Source: Flavobacterium crocinum (GTDB taxonomy: Bacteria > Bacteroidota > Bacteroidia > Flavobacteriales > Flavobacteriaceae). Taken from it: 64,000 bases of DNA. A model generated the notes under the pieces. The model was given only the letters and a program-made list of their open reading frames with translations, was not told the DNA's origin and searched no databases. The stretch lies in contig NZ_CP029255.1 of NCBI RefSeq assembly GCF_003122385.1, positions 5,332,001-5,396,000 of the forward strand, given 5' to 3'. The number at the start of each line of letters is the position of its first letter. Position 1 is the stretch's first letter. This document shows positions 8,052 through 17,710 of this stretch, piece by piece. The position numbers were made by a program, and so were the translations under genes.

Positions 8052-9338
8052 ATGGCTGAGCAATCTTCAATTCAGTGTCCAAACTGCGGAACTCCTATCG
8101 ATGTCAATGATGTTTTAAAACATCAATTGGAAGACAGCATCCGTAAAGAATTTCAACAAAAAGCAACTATTCAAAATAAAGAATTAGAGCTTAAAAACGA
8201 GCAATTGGACAAAGCCAAAGCCGAATTTGAAGCCAAAAAGAAACAAGAAAACGAACTTTTTGCGGAGCGTTTGGAACGTGAAAGAAAAATTGCCGAAAAG
8301 GAAATTTCTGAAAAACTAAAAACCAAACTCGAAGAAGAAAACAAAGATCGTTTGCTTTTAATGGAAAAAGAACTCTCTGAAAAATCGGAAAAAATCAGGG
8401 AATTAAATAAAATGGAAGGTGAAATCGCCAAATTACAGCGTGAAAAACTGGAAATGAAAGATGCTATTCAGGCCGAAGCCGAAAAACAATTGAACACACA
8501 ATTGGCTTTGGAACGCGAAAAAATCAGAAAACAGGAAGACGATAAAAACGAGTTAAAATTTAAAGAACTTCAAAAACAATTAGAAGAACAGAAAAAATTA
8601 ACCGAAGAAATGAAACGCAAGCAAGAGCAAGGTTCTATGCAATTGCAAGGCGAAGTAATGGAATTAGCGATTGAAGAATGGCTGGCCAACAACTTCCCGC
8701 TTGATAGCATTGATGAAGTTAAAAAAGGTGCAAACGGCGCCGATTGTCTTCAAATTGTAAATACTCGCGAACATCAAAACTGTGGTTCGATTTATTACGA
8801 AAGCAAAAGAACCAAAGCTTTTCAGCCATCTTGGATCGAAAAATTCAAAAATGACATCAGAATCAAAAGAGCCAATATCGGCGTTTTGGTTACCGAAGTA
8901 ATGCCAAACGGAATGGAAAGGATGGGCATGCGCGACGGAATTTGGATTTGTACCTATGAAGAATTTAAAGGTTTGAGTGCTGTTTTGCGTCAGTCTTTAA
9001 TTCAGATCAATCAAGCCGTTCAGGCGCAGGAAAACAAAGGCGATAAAATGTCGATGTTGTATGATTTTTTAACCAGCAACGAATTCCGTTTGCAGATTGA
9101 AGGAATTGTAGAAGGTTTTACACAAATGCAAAGCGATTTAGATTCTGAAAAAAGAGCGATGCAGAGAATCTGGAAACAACGCGAAAAGCAAATTGAGAAA
9201 GTGGTTCACAATACTTTAGGAATGTACGGTTCCATTCGCGGTATTGCTGGAAATGCAGTTCAAAGCGTTAAAGCTTTGGAATTGGATTTTATTGAAGGTA
9301 ATGATGAAGAGGAAGAAAGTAAGGAATTGCTTGAATAA
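8052..9338 (+). CDS. DUF2130 domain-containing protein
   Basis: A 428-residue protein. The N terminus has a zinc-ribbon-like CPNCGTPI pair. A long charged coiled coil follows (about 35-200, rich in K/E with regular hydrophobic spacing), then the DUF2130 region from about 200, with ELAIEEWL, GADCLQI and YYESKRTKAFQ. DUF2130 has weak relation to restriction-like nucleases, and the conserved D/E residues and ESK here would fit, but activity is unproven. The gene stands alone between repeats. Confidence 0.8.
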   Translation: MAEQSSIQCPNCGTPIDVNDVLKHQLEDSIRKEFQQKATIQNKELELKNEQLDKAKAEFEAKKKQENELFAERLERERKIAEKEISEKLKTKLEEENKDRLLLMEKELSEKSEKIRELNKMEGEIAKLQREKLEMKDAIQAEAEKQLNTQLALEREKIRKQEDDKNELKFKELQKQLEEQKKLTEEMKRKQEQGSMQLQGEVMELAIEEWLANNFPLDSIDEVKKGANGADCLQIVNTREHQNCGSIYYESKRTKAFQPSWIEKFKNDIRIKRANIGVLVTEVMPNGMERMGMRDGIWICTYEEFKGLSAVLRQSLIQINQAVQAQENKGDKMSMLYDFLTSNEFRLQIEGIVEGFTQMQSDLDSEKRAMQRIWKQREKQIEKVVHNTLGMYGSIRGIAGNAVQSVKALELDFIEGNDEEEESKELLE

Positions 9339-9360
9339 TTTCGATTTAAAAAAATAAAAG

Positions 9361-9482
9361 CTCTCGCAGATTTTGCAGATTAAGCAGAGAAAATCCATTT
9401 AATCTGTAGAATCTGTGGCAGTAAAAATATCTGCTCAATCTGCAACCCGAGCGATAGCGAACAGGCGAAGCAAATCTGCGAG
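9361..9482. repeat. Palindromic intergenic repeat, 'CGCAGATT' family
   Basis: Arms CTCTCGCAGATTTTGCAGAT and ATCTGCGAGA are separated by a copy of CGAGCGATAGCGAACAGG. That insert recurs near 35425 in the gap after moaE, showing that repeat units here mix with each other. Confidence 0.65.
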
Positions 9483-9494
9483 AACAAACAATAA

Positions 9495-10274
9495 TTAATC
9501 CACCTTCTTAAAAACAGCCAATTTCCCAGAAGGATTGGACAAAATCAACTGATTATTACCTATAGAATACGTAGTTGTGCTTTGCAACGCTTTAGTAAAC
9601 TCTCCCTCCTTATTCCCAGAAGGGCAAGCCATAAGAGTAGAAAGAACCTTTGAAAATCGCAGAACATCCTTTTCATAAAAAATCTGCCCGCTTAAAGGAT
9701 TACAACCACCATAACCAGAAAATCTGTTTTCTGCCGAATTAATTTCGATTCGCGGAAATTCCTTTTGAAAATCAGTTGCAAAAACTTTGTAACCATTTAA
9801 TTCTTCCAAAACCCAGATATCATGAAGTCGATAATCGGTAATGTATTTTCCGCATCCGCTAAGTTTTTTAAATTCTAATTCAGAGTTATTTTTTATTTCG
9901 ACTTTCACACTGTAAGGCGAAATCGCACCAGACATCGAATCCTGACAATCCAACTGCTGAATTGTAATAATTCCGGAAGCAGTTTCGTTGCTTACCTTAT
10001 ACATTTTTACATTCGCGTCCATAGCTCTGATGGCGTCAACCGCAGGAAAAGTGATACTTTCTTTCCCCGGAATTAGTGAAGTAAAAACAATATTATCATT
10101 TCCTATTTTGACTCCCCAAAATGGCTCGTTTCCAGTTGCTTTAAAATAAAAGTTCATATCGTCCTGATTTACTCCTTGTTGAGCAGTTTCTTTTGTCTCT
10201 GAAGTTTTGCCTGCCGAAGTTTTACAGCCCACTATCAAAGACAGTAAAAGCAAAAGTGGTATTATTTTTTTCAT
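9495..10274 (-). CDS. META domain lipoprotein (HslJ-like)
   Basis: A 259-residue lipoprotein: signal peptide with lipobox LIVGC, lipidated Cys17. The central domain (about 42-150, starting FYFKATGNEPFWGVKI) is the COG3650-type module. The C-terminal META domain covers about 152-255 (IWVLEELNG, then FSGYGGCNPLSG and LSTLMACP). META proteins are envelope proteins linked to heat or antibiotic stress, with unclear biochemistry. It is divergent from nirB across 268 bp, but functional linkage to nitrite reduction is not suggested. Confidence 0.85.
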   Translation of the reverse strand: MKKIIPLLLLLSLIVGCKTSAGKTSETKETAQQGVNQDDMNFYFKATGNEPFWGVKIGNDNIVFTSLIPGKESITFPAVDAIRAMDANVKMYKVSNETASGIITIQQLDCQDSMSGAISPYSVKVEIKNNSELEFKKLSGCGKYITDYRLHDIWVLEELNGYKVFATDFQKEFPRIEINSAENRFSGYGGCNPLSGQIFYEKDVLRFSKVLSTLMACPSGNKEGEFTKALQSTTTYSIGNNQLILSNPSGKLAVFKKVD

Positions 10275-10414
10275 ACTATTTGTATTTGGAATGTGCTTTC
10301 TGCTAAAACACCTATAAAATTCTTATGAATTTACGACATTTTTTTGAAATCGTTATTTAGAATCTTTTCAAATTTGAAATAATTGACAATCTTCAAATTT
10401 ACCAAAAACCTAGA

Positions 10415-10516
10415 CTACGTAATAGATTACGGAAAAATACGTAGCAATCAGAATTCATATCTACTTAAAAAAATAAATTTGTTACGTATTTTTATAAGTA
10501 TAAATACTTATATTTG
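10415..10516 (+). promoter_or_regulatory. nirB promoter and operator region
   Basis: The -7 box TATATTTG is at 10509-10516, preceded by AAATACT as at moeA and nasA. The 16 bp palindrome TAAGTATAAATACTTA at 10495-10510 overlaps it. Further upstream are a TACGTAT half site (10483-10489), an inverted CTACGTA / TACGTAG pair (10415-10421 and 10438-10444) and CGTAAT-AG-ATTACG (10418-10431). A TTTG at 10478-10481 is 27 bases from the -7 box, longer than usual, so an activator may be needed. Confidence 0.6.
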
Positions 10517-10542
10517 CGTAGTAATACTTAATTAAAGAAATC

Positions 10543-13056
10543 ATGATTAGAGTAATAGTAGTTGGAAACGGCATGGTTGGTTATAAATTTTGCGAAAAAT
10601 TCATTGCAAAATCAGGACAGGAAAAGTATCAAATCACAGTATTTGGAGAAGAACCAAGGCGCGCTTACGATCGCGTTCATTTAAGCGAATACTTTGGAGG
10701 AAAAACAGCTGACGATTTATCATTATCAACAACCGAATGGTACGCAGAAAACAATATTATTCTGAATACATCGGAACTAATTACAGATATTAATCGTGAT
10801 CAAAAAACAATACATACGCATTTAGAGAAAACCCATACGTACGACTACTTAGTTTTAGCTACAGGCTCTTCTGCTTTTGTACCTCCAATTGACGGAGTTG
10901 AAAAAGAAGGTGTTTTTGTATACAGAACTATCGAAGATCTTGACGCGATTATGGCTTACGCCAAAAAAATAAAAATAAAAGGTGCAACCGAAGCTGCAGT
11001 TTTAGGTGGAGGATTATTAGGATTAGAAGCTGCAAAAGCCGTTCGAGATTTAGGATTGAATCCGCATGTGGTGGAATTTGCGCCACGTTTAATGCCGAGA
11101 CAATTGGATCAAGGAGCGAGTGATATGCTACAAGCTAAAATTGAAGAATTAAACATCGGAATTCATCTTAACAAAGCTACGCAATATATTGACGGTAAAG
11201 AAAGTATAACGGGAATGATGTTTGCAAACGACGAATTGTTAAAAGTAGACATGTTGGTTATATCTGCCGGAATTAAACCTCGCGATGAACTGGCTCGAGT
11301 TTCAGGACTTGAGGTTGGTTTGAGAGGTGGAATCGTGGTAAACAATCAAATGCAGACATCAGATCCTTCTATTTTTGCTATTGGCGAAGTAGCACTTTAT
11401 AATCAAAACATTTACGGATTGGTTGCTCCAGGTTACGAAATGGCCGATGTTGCGGCCGAGCAAATCTTAAATGGTGATAAAACCATGAGAGAAACCATCG
11501 ATATGTCGACACAATTGAAATTAATTGGCGTTGAAGTGGCGAGTTTTGGCGATCCTTTTATCGAAAATGAAAATGTAACGGCCATTATTTATGAAAATAA
11601 ATTAAGCGGAATTTATAAAAGAATCAACGTAACCAAAGATTCTAAAACGCTTTTGGGCGGAATTTTAGTCGGCGATTCCAGCGATTACAATTCGCTTTTC
11701 CAGATTTACAGCAACGCGATGACATTACCTAAAAATCCGGAAGATTTGATTTTAGGTTCTCGCGACGGTTCTGAAGGTTCATCTTTAGGAAGCGTTATGG
11801 ATTTACCAGACACAGCCGTAATTTGTTCTTGCGAAAATGTAACTAAAGGTGCGATCTGCTGTAAAATTTTAGACGAAAGTTGTTCTTCTTTATCAGATGT
11901 CGTTAAAGCAACCAAAGCAACTTCAGGCTGTGGAGGATGTAAACCAATGGTTTCAGATTTGGTAAAAGCGACTCAAAAATCTCTAGGAAAAGAAGTAAAA
12001 GAAGTGATCTGCGAGCATTTCAATTACAACCGTCAGGAGTTATTCGATTTGGTAAAAATCAATAAATACGAGAATTTCTACGATGTTCTGGATCATCACG
12101 GAAAAGGTGACGGTTGCGAAATCTGCAAACCTGTTGTAGCTTCAATTTTCTCTAGTATTTACAACGATACTGCCAACAAACACGTAACCACACAAGATAC
12201 AAACGACAGATTTTTAGCAAACATTCAACGAAACGGAACGTATTCTGTAGTTCCAAGAGTTGCCGGAGGCGAAATTACTGCCGAAAAATTAATCGTAATT
12301 GGTGAAGTAGCCAAACAATTCGATTTATACACTAAAATCACAGGAGCACAGAGAGTTGATTTATTCGGAGCACATTTAAGTGATTTGCCGAAAATCTGGA
12401 AAATCTTAATAGATAATGGTTTTGAAAGCGGTCACGCTTACGGAAAATCGCTTCGTGCAGTAAAAAGCTGTGTTGGAAATGCTTGGTGCCGTTACGGAAT
12501 GGACGACAGCGCCGGATTTGCCATCGAATTGGAAAATAGATATAAAGGAATCCGTTCTCCACATAAATTAAAAGGAGGAGTTTCAGCATGCATTCGCGAA
12601 TGCGCAGAAGCCCGCGGAAAAGATTTCGGATTAATTGCCGTTGAAGGCGGATGGAATTTATACATCGCAGGGAATGGTGGAGCGAATCCAAAACACGCGG
12701 TTTTATTGGCTGAAAAAATTGATAAAGAAACCGTAATAAAATACATGGACAGATTTTTAATGTATTATATCCGTACCGCTGGCCCGCTAATCCGAACTTC
12801 AACCTGGTTAGAAAAATTAGACGGGGGCTTAGAATATTTAAAAGAAGTAATCATCGAAGACAGCCTAGGAATCTGCGAAACGCTTGAAGCCGAAATGCAG
12901 ACTTTAGTAAACACTTTCGAATGCGAATGGAAACAAGTGCTGGAAAAACCAAGATTATTGAAACGTTTCAATCACTTTATAAACTCAGACGAAAAAGACG
13001 ATAATGCCGTTTTTGTTCCCCTAAGAGATCAAAAAATGCCAAAAGCTTGGTCATAA
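10543..13056 (+). CDS. nirB: Assimilatory nitrite reductase (NADH), large subunit
   Basis: An 837-residue cytoplasmic enzyme reducing nitrite to ammonium with NADH. Domain order: FAD domain (from MIRVIVVGNGMVGYKF) and NADH domain (VLGGGLLGLEAAKAV near 150), together residues 1-400. Next come a BFD-like [2Fe-2S] domain (CSCENVTK to GCGGCKP, about 425-475), the nitrite/sulfite reductase half domain, and the sirohaem/[4Fe-4S] site with Cys643, Cys649, Cys683 and Cys687 (CVGNAWC, CIREC). Length matches other NirB proteins. nirD follows after 302 bp holding a palindrome. Sirohaem would need CobA, encoded at 36953-37741. Confidence 0.96.
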   Translation: MIRVIVVGNGMVGYKFCEKFIAKSGQEKYQITVFGEEPRRAYDRVHLSEYFGGKTADDLSLSTTEWYAENNIILNTSELITDINRDQKTIHTHLEKTHTYDYLVLATGSSAFVPPIDGVEKEGVFVYRTIEDLDAIMAYAKKIKIKGATEAAVLGGGLLGLEAAKAVRDLGLNPHVVEFAPRLMPRQLDQGASDMLQAKIEELNIGIHLNKATQYIDGKESITGMMFANDELLKVDMLVISAGIKPRDELARVSGLEVGLRGGIVVNNQMQTSDPSIFAIGEVALYNQNIYGLVAPGYEMADVAAEQILNGDKTMRETIDMSTQLKLIGVEVASFGDPFIENENVTAIIYENKLSGIYKRINVTKDSKTLLGGILVGDSSDYNSLFQIYSNAMTLPKNPEDLILGSRDGSEGSSLGSVMDLPDTAVICSCENVTKGAICCKILDESCSSLSDVVKATKATSGCGGCKPMVSDLVKATQKSLGKEVKEVICEHFNYNRQELFDLVKINKYENFYDVLDHHGKGDGCEICKPVVASIFSSIYNDTANKHVTTQDTNDRFLANIQRNGTYSVVPRVAGGEITAEKLIVIGEVAKQFDLYTKITGAQRVDLFGAHLSDLPKIWKILIDNGFESGHAYGKSLRAVKSCVGNAWCRYGMDDSAGFAIELENRYKGIRSPHKLKGGVSACIRECAEARGKDFGLIAVEGGWNLYIAGNGGANPKHAVLLAEKIDKETVIKYMDRFLMYYIRTAGPLIRTSTWLEKLDGGLEYLKEVIIEDSLGICETLEAEMQTLVNTFECEWKQVLEKPRLLKRFNHFINSDEKDDNAVFVPLRDQKMPKAWS

Positions 13057-13070
13057 ACTTAAAACATAAA

Positions 13071-13222
13071 TTTTTAAACACATAGAGACATAGATTTTAA
13101 AAACTTAATAAAGGCGTTTCACTTGAATAAACACACATAGCTATGTGTTAGAAACTAGTTTCTTTTAATTTTCTATTTCTCAAACAAAAAATAAAAAAAT
13201 CTATGTTTCTATGTGTTTAAAA
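13071..13222. repeat. Long palindrome of the 'AAACACATAGAAACATAG' family
   Basis: Outer arms TTTTTAAACACATAG and CTATGTGTTTAAA, internal ACACATAGCTATGTG, and the accompanying GGCGTTTCACTTG block. It fills most of the gap between nirB and nirD, so any nirBD transcript contains this large hairpin. The rest of the gap to 13358 shows no gene or clear promoter. Confidence 0.75.
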
Positions 13223-13358
13223 AAAATAAGCTCCAAAAAAAAGAAAAAAAAATCATTAAACGTTTGCTGTCCTTCTTACCCTCTTTTTTACTGCGCCATC
13301 ATAACTCTCATGATTGTAAAAAGAGGGCTAAGAAACAGGAAATCAAAACACAATCAAA

Positions 13359-13736
13359 ATGGAAGAAATCTTAAATCAATACGAAACGGTTCATGCGAGC
13401 GATGCTACAATTTGGTTCAAAGCAGGTAAAGTTGAAGATTTCCCGACCAACCGAGGCGGATGCATCAAATACAAAAACAAACAAATTGCCATTTTCAATT
13501 TCACACGCAGAAATGAATGGTACGCTTGCCAAAACGCCTGTCCGCATAAAATGGAAATGGTGTTATCAAGAGGAATGACAGGATCTGCCGACGATATTCC
13601 GAAAATCGCCTGCCCAATGCATAAAAAGACTTTTTCGTTAGTTGATGGTTCTAACTTAAACGGCGAAGAATATAGCATCGCAACTTACCCAATTAAGATT
13701 GTAGAAAACGAAGTTTTTGTTGGATTTGTAGACTGA
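13359..13736 (+). CDS. nirD: Nitrite reductase (NADH), small subunit
   Basis: A 125-residue Rieske-fold protein that partners NirB. All four Rieske [2Fe-2S] ligands are present: Cys61 and His63 (CPH) and Cys85 and His88 (CPMH). Some NirD proteins, including that of E. coli, lack them, so this version may carry a cluster. The start is the ATG of MEEILNQYET. An upstream in-frame extension would run into repeat sequence. Confidence 0.93.
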   Translation: MEEILNQYETVHASDATIWFKAGKVEDFPTNRGGCIKYKNKQIAIFNFTRRNEWYACQNACPHKMEMVLSRGMTGSADDIPKIACPMHKKTFSLVDGSNLNGEEYSIATYPIKIVENEVFVGFVD

Positions 13737-13751
13737 TTTAATCTCAATCTT

Positions 13752-13849
13752 GTCATTTCGACGAAGGAGAAATCTTCGCAAGTAGCTCAGTTCCAATAAG
13801 CCAATCTTTGTCGAGCTTCTCGCGAAGATTTCTCCTTCGTCGAAATGAC
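13752..13849. repeat. REP-like palindromic element, copy B
   Basis: Begins GTCATTTCGACGAAGGAG and ends CTCCTTCGTCGAAATGAC, with the internal block GCCAATCTTTGTCGAG. It belongs to the subtype with TCTTCGC / GCGAAGA inner arms, as does copy F at 35508. Bases 13866-13930 then carry the right half of an 'AAACACATAG' family palindrome (AAGTGAAACGCC and CTATGTTTCTATGTGTT). Confidence 0.9.
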
Positions 13850-13990
13850 AAAACTATCGTAATTACTATGTGAATTAATGCAAGTGAAACGCCTTTAACC
13901 ACAAACAAATCTATGTTTCTATGTGTTAAAAAAAACTATCCGCAAAAAACTTAATTCCGTATCTTTGAAATTCTATTATCAAACCAAAAA

Positions 13991-14575
13991 ATGACTACAC
14001 CTTTTCAAAAAGCAAGCGAATGGATTGATGCCGAAAACGCACAAGACCCAAACATCGAAACCGACCAAAACAAAGAATATCCAAAAGAATTATTGTATTC
14101 CAACAGGATGTACGAAAGACTGATGCAGTTTGAACCCAATGCATCCGAAGAAATCCAAATCGCATCAAAAGCACAACACATCTGTCGATGGAAAGTCGCT
14201 CGCGAATCGTACCCAATGGATCGTGTTGGTTATTTGAAATGGAGAGAAGAATTGAAAAAATTCCACGCAAAAACTACTGCCGAAATACTAGAAAAAGCAG
14301 GTTACGACCAGACTTTTATCGATCGCGTTTCATTTTTAATAGAGAAAAAATTACTTAAAAAAGATCACGAAACACAATTATTAGAAGATGTAATTTGTCT
14401 TGTTTTCCTTGAATATTATTTAGAACCTTTCGTACACAAACACGACGAAGAAAAACTAAAAAACATCATCAAAAAAACCTGGGATAAAATGTCGGACAAA
14501 GGACATCAGGAAGCCTTAAAAATCAACTATACTGAAGAAAATCTGAATCTTATAAAAGCTTCTTTAGGACTATAA
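13991..14575 (+). CDS. DUF4202 domain-containing protein
   Basis: A 194-residue soluble, mostly helical protein. SKAQHICRWKVARESYPMDRVGYLKWREELKKFHA and DVICLVFLEYYLEPF are characteristic of DUF4202. The conserved H, R, E and D residues suggest a metal or phosphate site of HD-domain style, which is an inference. It starts 254 bases after nirD and ends 5 bases before the sensor kinase, so it is probably co-transcribed with the kinase and tied to nitrate or nitrite signalling. Confidence 0.8.
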   Translation: MTTPFQKASEWIDAENAQDPNIETDQNKEYPKELLYSNRMYERLMQFEPNASEEIQIASKAQHICRWKVARESYPMDRVGYLKWREELKKFHAKTTAEILEKAGYDQTFIDRVSFLIEKKLLKKDHETQLLEDVICLVFLEYYLEPFVHKHDEEKLKNIIKKTWDKMSDKGHQEALKINYTEENLNLIKASLGL

Positions 14576-14580
14576 TTTAT

Positions 14581-16389
14581 ATGAAGAAAAGCAATCAGGA
14601 AGAAGACAAAATCACGTTCAAAAATTTACGCCGTCTGTATTTTTTTGCGCTTCTTACTATTGCCTTAACCATAATTGTGAGTCAGATTTTAGTGCAATAC
14701 AATCTGAATCAGCAGTTAAGCGATTCTAAAATCATTAATTTTTCGGGAAAACAACGAATGCTGAGCCAGAAAATCGTCAAAGAAGTTCTGATTCTGCATT
14801 ATGTTTCTGATACCGCTTCTACCAAACAAATTTCGCATTTAAATGAAGTTTTAGCACTTTGGAAGAAAAACCAAAACGCACTCGAAAACGGTAGTGACAG
14901 CTTAGCTTTTCCAAAAGAAAAATCAGAAACACTTTCTAAATTATATCTCGAAATCAATCCGATTTTCAACAAAATTGCACAAACAACCGATTCCTTTTTA
15001 CTGAATTTAAAACAGAAAAAAACAACTGCCGAAAACCAAAAATTCGTAAACATTATTTTAGAAAACGAAGGCATTTTCCTTTCTAAAATGAATCAAATCG
15101 TAACACAATACGATCTCGAAGCGCACGAAAAAGTAACCGAACAACGCCGAATAGAATACTGGATTTTCGGTTTCACACTTTTAATTCTGGTTTTAGAATT
15201 CTTCTTCATTTTCAAACCTACAAATAAAAAAATCGAACGATTAATTACAAGACTTTTATCTTCCGAAAAGAAAGCTCTAAAGCTCGCATACGACACTGAA
15301 ATTCTCAGTGAAATCAAAGAAAATTCGGTTAAAGAGTTAAAATCGCTCAATTACGCAATGGAAAATACTTTACTCTATTGCCGAATTGCGCCCGACGGTT
15401 CGATCATTCACATCGGAGAAAAATTTGCCAAACTACTTAATTACACCAAGTTTTCATCCAACAAAAAATTCTCCGAAGTTTTAACCGTCGACGAAAAAGA
15501 ACAAACCAATTTCGACCGACTAATTTTCGAAAAACAACGAAGTGGCTGGCAAGGTGAAATCAGTATTTTAAACAAAGAAAACGAAACCATTTGGCTTGAT
15601 TTATCAATGGTTCCGGTCATGATCAAAAAAGACGAATTAGAACTTTTAATCGTCTGTTTTAACATCACCGAACGCAAAAAAGCACAACGCGAAGTCGAAC
15701 GTTTAAACCTCGAAAACACAACAGAAAAAATCAATCAGCAAAAGATTATTTCGAGCAAAATTGTAGAAAATCAGGAAAACGAACAAAACCGAATCGCCAA
15801 AGAAATTCACGACGGAATCGGGCAAATGCTTACGGGTTTAAAATTCAGTTTAGAAAGCATCAATCTCGATGACAGAGAAAAATCAGAACAAAAAATTGAG
15901 TATTTAAAGAAACTTTCGCTAGACATTATAAAAGGTGTCCGCACCGCAACTTTCAACCTAATGCCACCGGAATTAAGCGATCACGGAATCGTTTCTTCAT
16001 TGGCAAAACTCACACAAGAACTCTCAAAACTAACCGGAAAAGAAATCCTTTTCTACAACAAAACCGATTTCGACCGACGTCTGGATTCCTTAATCGAGAT
16101 CAACATTTATCGCCTTACGCAAGAAGCCATCAACAACGCCATAAAATACGCCGAATCGTCGCATATAATCGTCCAGCTTTCCCACAGTGAAACACTTTTA
16201 AGCATCATCATCGACGACAACGGAAAAGGTTTCGACATCAATTCCGTCGACAAAAAACGCAACAGCGAATCCGGAATGGGACTTTTATTCATGAAAGAAA
16301 GAATTCAATACATCAATGGACGCGTTTTCATCAACTCCATTCCCGGCGAAGGAACGAGAATTACGTTCAACATCCCGATTCTTAAATGA
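14581..16389 (+). CDS. NarX-like sensor histidine kinase with PilJ-type sensor and PAS domain
   Basis: A 602-residue membrane kinase. TM1 is at about 18-40. The periplasmic region begins with FSGKQRMLSQKI, the signature of the PilJ/NarX-type nitrate-sensing helix. TM2 is at about 192-212, with a PAS domain at about 255-375. The HisKA_3 dimerisation helix carries phospho-accepting His410 (KEIHDGIGQ), and the HATPase domain (NNAIKYAES, DDNGKGFD, GMGLLFMKERI) runs to the end. This HisKA_3 class pairs with NarL-type regulators, and one is encoded at 18305, beyond the IS110 insertion. Nitrate or nitrite is the likely signal. Confidence 0.9.
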   Translation: MKKSNQEEDKITFKNLRRLYFFALLTIALTIIVSQILVQYNLNQQLSDSKIINFSGKQRMLSQKIVKEVLILHYVSDTASTKQISHLNEVLALWKKNQNALENGSDSLAFPKEKSETLSKLYLEINPIFNKIAQTTDSFLLNLKQKKTTAENQKFVNIILENEGIFLSKMNQIVTQYDLEAHEKVTEQRRIEYWIFGFTLLILVLEFFFIFKPTNKKIERLITRLLSSEKKALKLAYDTEILSEIKENSVKELKSLNYAMENTLLYCRIAPDGSIIHIGEKFAKLLNYTKFSSNKKFSEVLTVDEKEQTNFDRLIFEKQRSGWQGEISILNKENETIWLDLSMVPVMIKKDELELLIVCFNITERKKAQREVERLNLENTTEKINQQKIISSKIVENQENEQNRIAKEIHDGIGQMLTGLKFSLESINLDDREKSEQKIEYLKKLSLDIIKGVRTATFNLMPPELSDHGIVSSLAKLTQELSKLTGKEILFYNKTDFDRRLDSLIEINIYRLTQEAINNAIKYAESSHIIVQLSHSETLLSIIIDDNGKGFDINSVDKKRNSESGMGLLFMKERIQYINGRVFINSIPGEGTRITFNIPILK

Positions 16390-16502
16390 GAAAATTAGTC
16401 AATTAGATAATTTGATAATTACTTAAAGTAGCGTAAAAAATTATCAAATTGACACATTCCCTAATTTTCTAATTGCCACATTAACTAATTATCTAATTAA
16501 TC

Positions 16503-16635
16503 AGGGCGAGCCAGTATTAGAAAAAGTGGGCAATTTAACTTTGTCTATATACGCCCACTTTCCCTAATACTGTCGGGCTATCCGCTCCGCCACGGCGGAT
16601 TGCTCCTATCCCTCTCGCGGGCAATCGGTTTCAAA
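16503..16635. repeat. Hairpin and GGGCTATCCGCT / GCTCCTATCCCT repeat
   Basis: A long imperfect hairpin, AGTATTAG...GTGGGC with GCCCACTTT...CTAATACT (16512-16570), lies directly after the kinase gene. GGGCTATCCGCTCC and GCTCCTATCCCTC follow. The second part matches 4557-4622. It may act as the kinase terminator. Confidence 0.6.
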
Positions 16636-16688
16636 AGATCTTTAAATTTATTACAAGATATTTTCAGCATTTTTTGTCATCCTGATTT

Positions 16689-17663
16689 CTATGATAAAAC
16701 CAAATCTTTTTGATAAGAGGTTTGATTTTTTATTACCGCAAAAACTCGATGAATTATTTTGTTTCTCACAGCGTTTAAAACACTCATTTTGTTTTTTCCT
16801 TCATCAACTTTTCGGATGTAATATTTTCTTAAGTCATTATCAAGTCTAATTGCACTCATTGCGGCCATGTGTAAAACAGTCTTTAGGTTTTTATCAGCAA
16901 GCATTGATACTCCGGGCCTTTTTTTTAATGATGTTCCAGATTGAAAATCAAAAGGCACAACTCCGCTGTAGCATGCCATTTTTCTTGGATCAGTTATAAC
17001 TGTAAAACCTTCTGTTTTAGATAATAATGTCCAAGATAAAACTTGACCCACTCCAGGAACAGATTTTATCAATTTCTGCTGGTGGTTTAGATTTTCATTC
17101 TTTAGGATTATAGCTTCAATATCATTTTCAATAATCATAATTTGTGCCTCAATACTTTTAATAAGTTTGATGTTTAAGTTTTTTAACTCTTTATCCAGCC
17201 CAATACCTTTCATTAATTTGTAGTCATGCTGCTGAACCATAAGCTGTTTTTTGATTTTTATTCTTAAAGCTCTTTCTGTCAATAGTATTTTTATTTTTTT
17301 TATAGAAGAGGAGCTCGGCTTCCATTCTCTGTTCTCCTGATAATTTTTCTCAATGAAACTGCAGATACGCAGTGCATCGATTTTATCATTTTTCCCTCTG
17401 ACAAGACCAATGCTTTTTTTGATATGCAGAGCTGATATAACATAAACCTTAAAGTTAAATTTTTCCAATGCTTCAAAGATATTCCAGTTGTATCTGCCTG
17501 TATTTTCCATTGCCAGAATTACATTTTCTTTAGCATATCTTTTAAAAAAACGAGTAATGTCATTAATTTCATTTTCAATAGTAAAATAATTAATAGCCTC
17601 TTCTTTTACGCAGATATCTAAAGTCTTTTTGCTGATATCAATTCCGATAATAATGTTTTTCAT
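16689..17663 (-). CDS. IS110 family transposase (DEDD recombinase)
   Basis: The RuvC-like N-terminal domain has Asp in IIGIDISKKTLDIC, Glu in LAMENTGRYN, and KNDKIDALRI supplying the last acidic residues (DEDD). A helical middle region follows. The C-terminal Tnp domain has KSVPGVGQVLSWTLL and YSGVVPFDFQSGTSLKKRPG with the conserved serine. I chose the ATG at 17663 (MKNIIIGID). An in-frame ATG at 17708 adds 15 residues without family similarity and runs towards the candidate bridge RNA. The protein is about 324 residues, full length, with no frameshift, so the element may be active. Confidence 0.93.
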   Translation of the reverse strand: MKNIIIGIDISKKTLDICVKEEAINYFTIENEINDITRFFKRYAKENVILAMENTGRYNWNIFEALEKFNFKVYVISALHIKKSIGLVRGKNDKIDALRICSFIEKNYQENREWKPSSSSIKKIKILLTERALRIKIKKQLMVQQHDYKLMKGIGLDKELKNLNIKLIKSIEAQIMIIENDIEAIILKNENLNHQQKLIKSVPGVGQVLSWTLLSKTEGFTVITDPRKMACYSGVVPFDFQSGTSLKKRPGVSMLADKNLKTVLHMAAMSAIRLDNDLRKYYIRKVDEGKNKMSVLNAVRNKIIHRVFAVIKNQTSYQKDLVLS

Positions 17664-17710
17664 AACTTTGTTTTTACGATTCAACAAATGATTTGAGAAA
17701 TTCATCATAA

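Noticed and set aside
12338-12802. 154-codon open frame antisense to nirB
   Set aside because: It is opposite the most conserved sirohaem region of nirB and shows no domain or promoter; a shadow of codon usage.
13211-13429. 72-codon open frame overlapping the nirD start
   Set aside because: It begins in the right arm of the CTATGTGTTTAAA palindrome and overlaps nirD in another frame; nirD is clearly the real gene.
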